Assembly (NCBI GenBank): GCA_050248735.1
Contig: JBFWRU010000010.1
Coordinates: forward strand, 62,001-126,000
Origin: JACKFE01 sp050248735
Lineage (GTDB): Bacteria > Nitrospirota > Nitrospiria > Nitrospirales > UBA8639
Direction of reading: 5' to 3'
Length of the DNA: 64,000 bases
The notes beneath the pieces are model-generated. The model was not told where the DNA came from and did not search any database. It saw only the letters and a list, made by a program, of their open reading frames with translations. Below are positions 63,582 through 64,000 of this stretch, piece after piece (positions within the stretch are counted from its first letter, which is position 1; each line of letters begins with the position of its first letter). The position numbers and the translations under genes were made by a program.

Positions 63582-64000
63582 ATTGGGTGGCTCTGGTTCG
63601 GGTTTTGGCCATTTTAACGACCTCTTGCCCGTCTCACGGTAGGACCTCGATTATAGGACAAAATGCCTTAAGAGGAAAGTCCTAAATACTATATGGGAGC
63701 AGGGATCGGTGAAAAATATTGAACGCCGAGGAAGGGAGGCATCTGAAAGTGGGAGGTGAATCTCACTCGTACCCATGAGGTGGGTTATTCCGCGACAAGG
63801 CACCATTTCATTTACGACGGTGACGTAGGCCCCAACCGGTTTGCGATTTTCTTGACGTTTTTAAATAATGATGAGATGTTCCGCAATCCAAAAGAGAAAA
63901 TACTCATGCCTCGAAAAAATATCATTCCCGGGGTGCTTTGGGTAGCCTGAGGTTCTCATTTTCTGTACAACCTTTATCAGAGCCTTGGGGCAGAGAGTTG
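63582..64000. other. Region after the DapF-like start, no gene supported
   Basis: 419 bases to the window edge. A plus-strand frame at 63756-63950 starts with GTG and has no similarity or good context. The upstream promoter of the DapF-like gene lies in the first part. Confidence 0.4.

Noticed and set aside
63756..63950. A 64-codon plus-strand frame near the right edge
   Set aside because: GTG start, weak context and no similarity that I recognise.
1..64000. CRISPR arrays, insertion sequences, integrases, attachment sites
   Set aside because: No regularly spaced repeats, transposase-type proteins or integrase motifs were seen in either strand.

Overview
This 64 kb window is a contiguous piece of a Gram-negative bacterial chromosome. 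LpxC, a TonB-dependent receptor, lipobox lipoproteins and outer-membrane beta-barrel proteins show an outer membrane. Four c-type cytochrome or heme proteins and many one- and two-component and c-di-GMP proteins are present. Base composition looks close to 50% GC. The gene style resembles Nitrospira (Nitrospirota), perhaps a marine-type Nitrospira. That assignment is inference, because no rRNA, nitrite oxidoreductase or other diagnostic gene lies in the window. No tRNA, rRNA, CRISPR array, insertion sequence or integrase was recognised.

Layout. 0-10.4 kb: a partial HDOD gene, a DUF3422 membrane protein, a YheT-type hydrolase, a membrane-anchored cytochrome c, envelope proteins, a degenerate DUF4268-type nuclease-like protein, and a complete ydbH-ynbE-ydbL operon for intermembrane lipid traffic. 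10.5-13 kb: glnS and a pseudouridine synthase. 13.5-18.4 kb: accessory locus A, with a DUF6499/DUF2285-like protein, a large DUF2791 (BrxD-like) ATPase and a MATE-like membrane protein. 18.6-44.9 kb: mostly housekeeping and regulation (ogt, a Nudix hydrolase, ettA, a peroxiredoxin, purE, a TrmH methyltransferase, diguanylate cyclase, HDOD, TonB receptor, POT transporter, lpxC, a sigma-70 factor, a TrkA-type regulator, trmI, HD-GYP, rhodanese, pyrE, SDR). 45-50.8 kb: accessory locus B, an unknown 299-residue-class protein followed by two more DUF2791 ATPases. 50.8-64 kb: an RRM protein, a heme-binding histidine kinase with its response regulator, a possible split copper-amine-oxidase-like pair, a DUF547 protein, hrpB, a MauG/CcpA-type peroxidase with a small cytochrome c, and a DapF homologue lacking both catalytic cysteines.

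Most notable system. Three paralogous DUF2791 ATPases of about 760-845 residues sit in two loci about 30 kb apart. Each locus opens with a different small companion protein. The ATPases keep intact Walker A and B motifs in the C-terminal half. Their N-terminal half looks like a second ATPase-like fold without a P-loop. None of the other BREX genes (pglX, pglZ, brxL, brxC, brxA/B) is present, so these are not a standard BREX system. They may be an undescribed defence or DNA-transaction system; function is not shown by the sequence.

Other points worth a look are the Cys-to-Ser DapF, the nuclease-like protein that lost its core motif, a decarboxylase N-terminal remnant, and several strong hairpins at gene ends, some without a U-tract.
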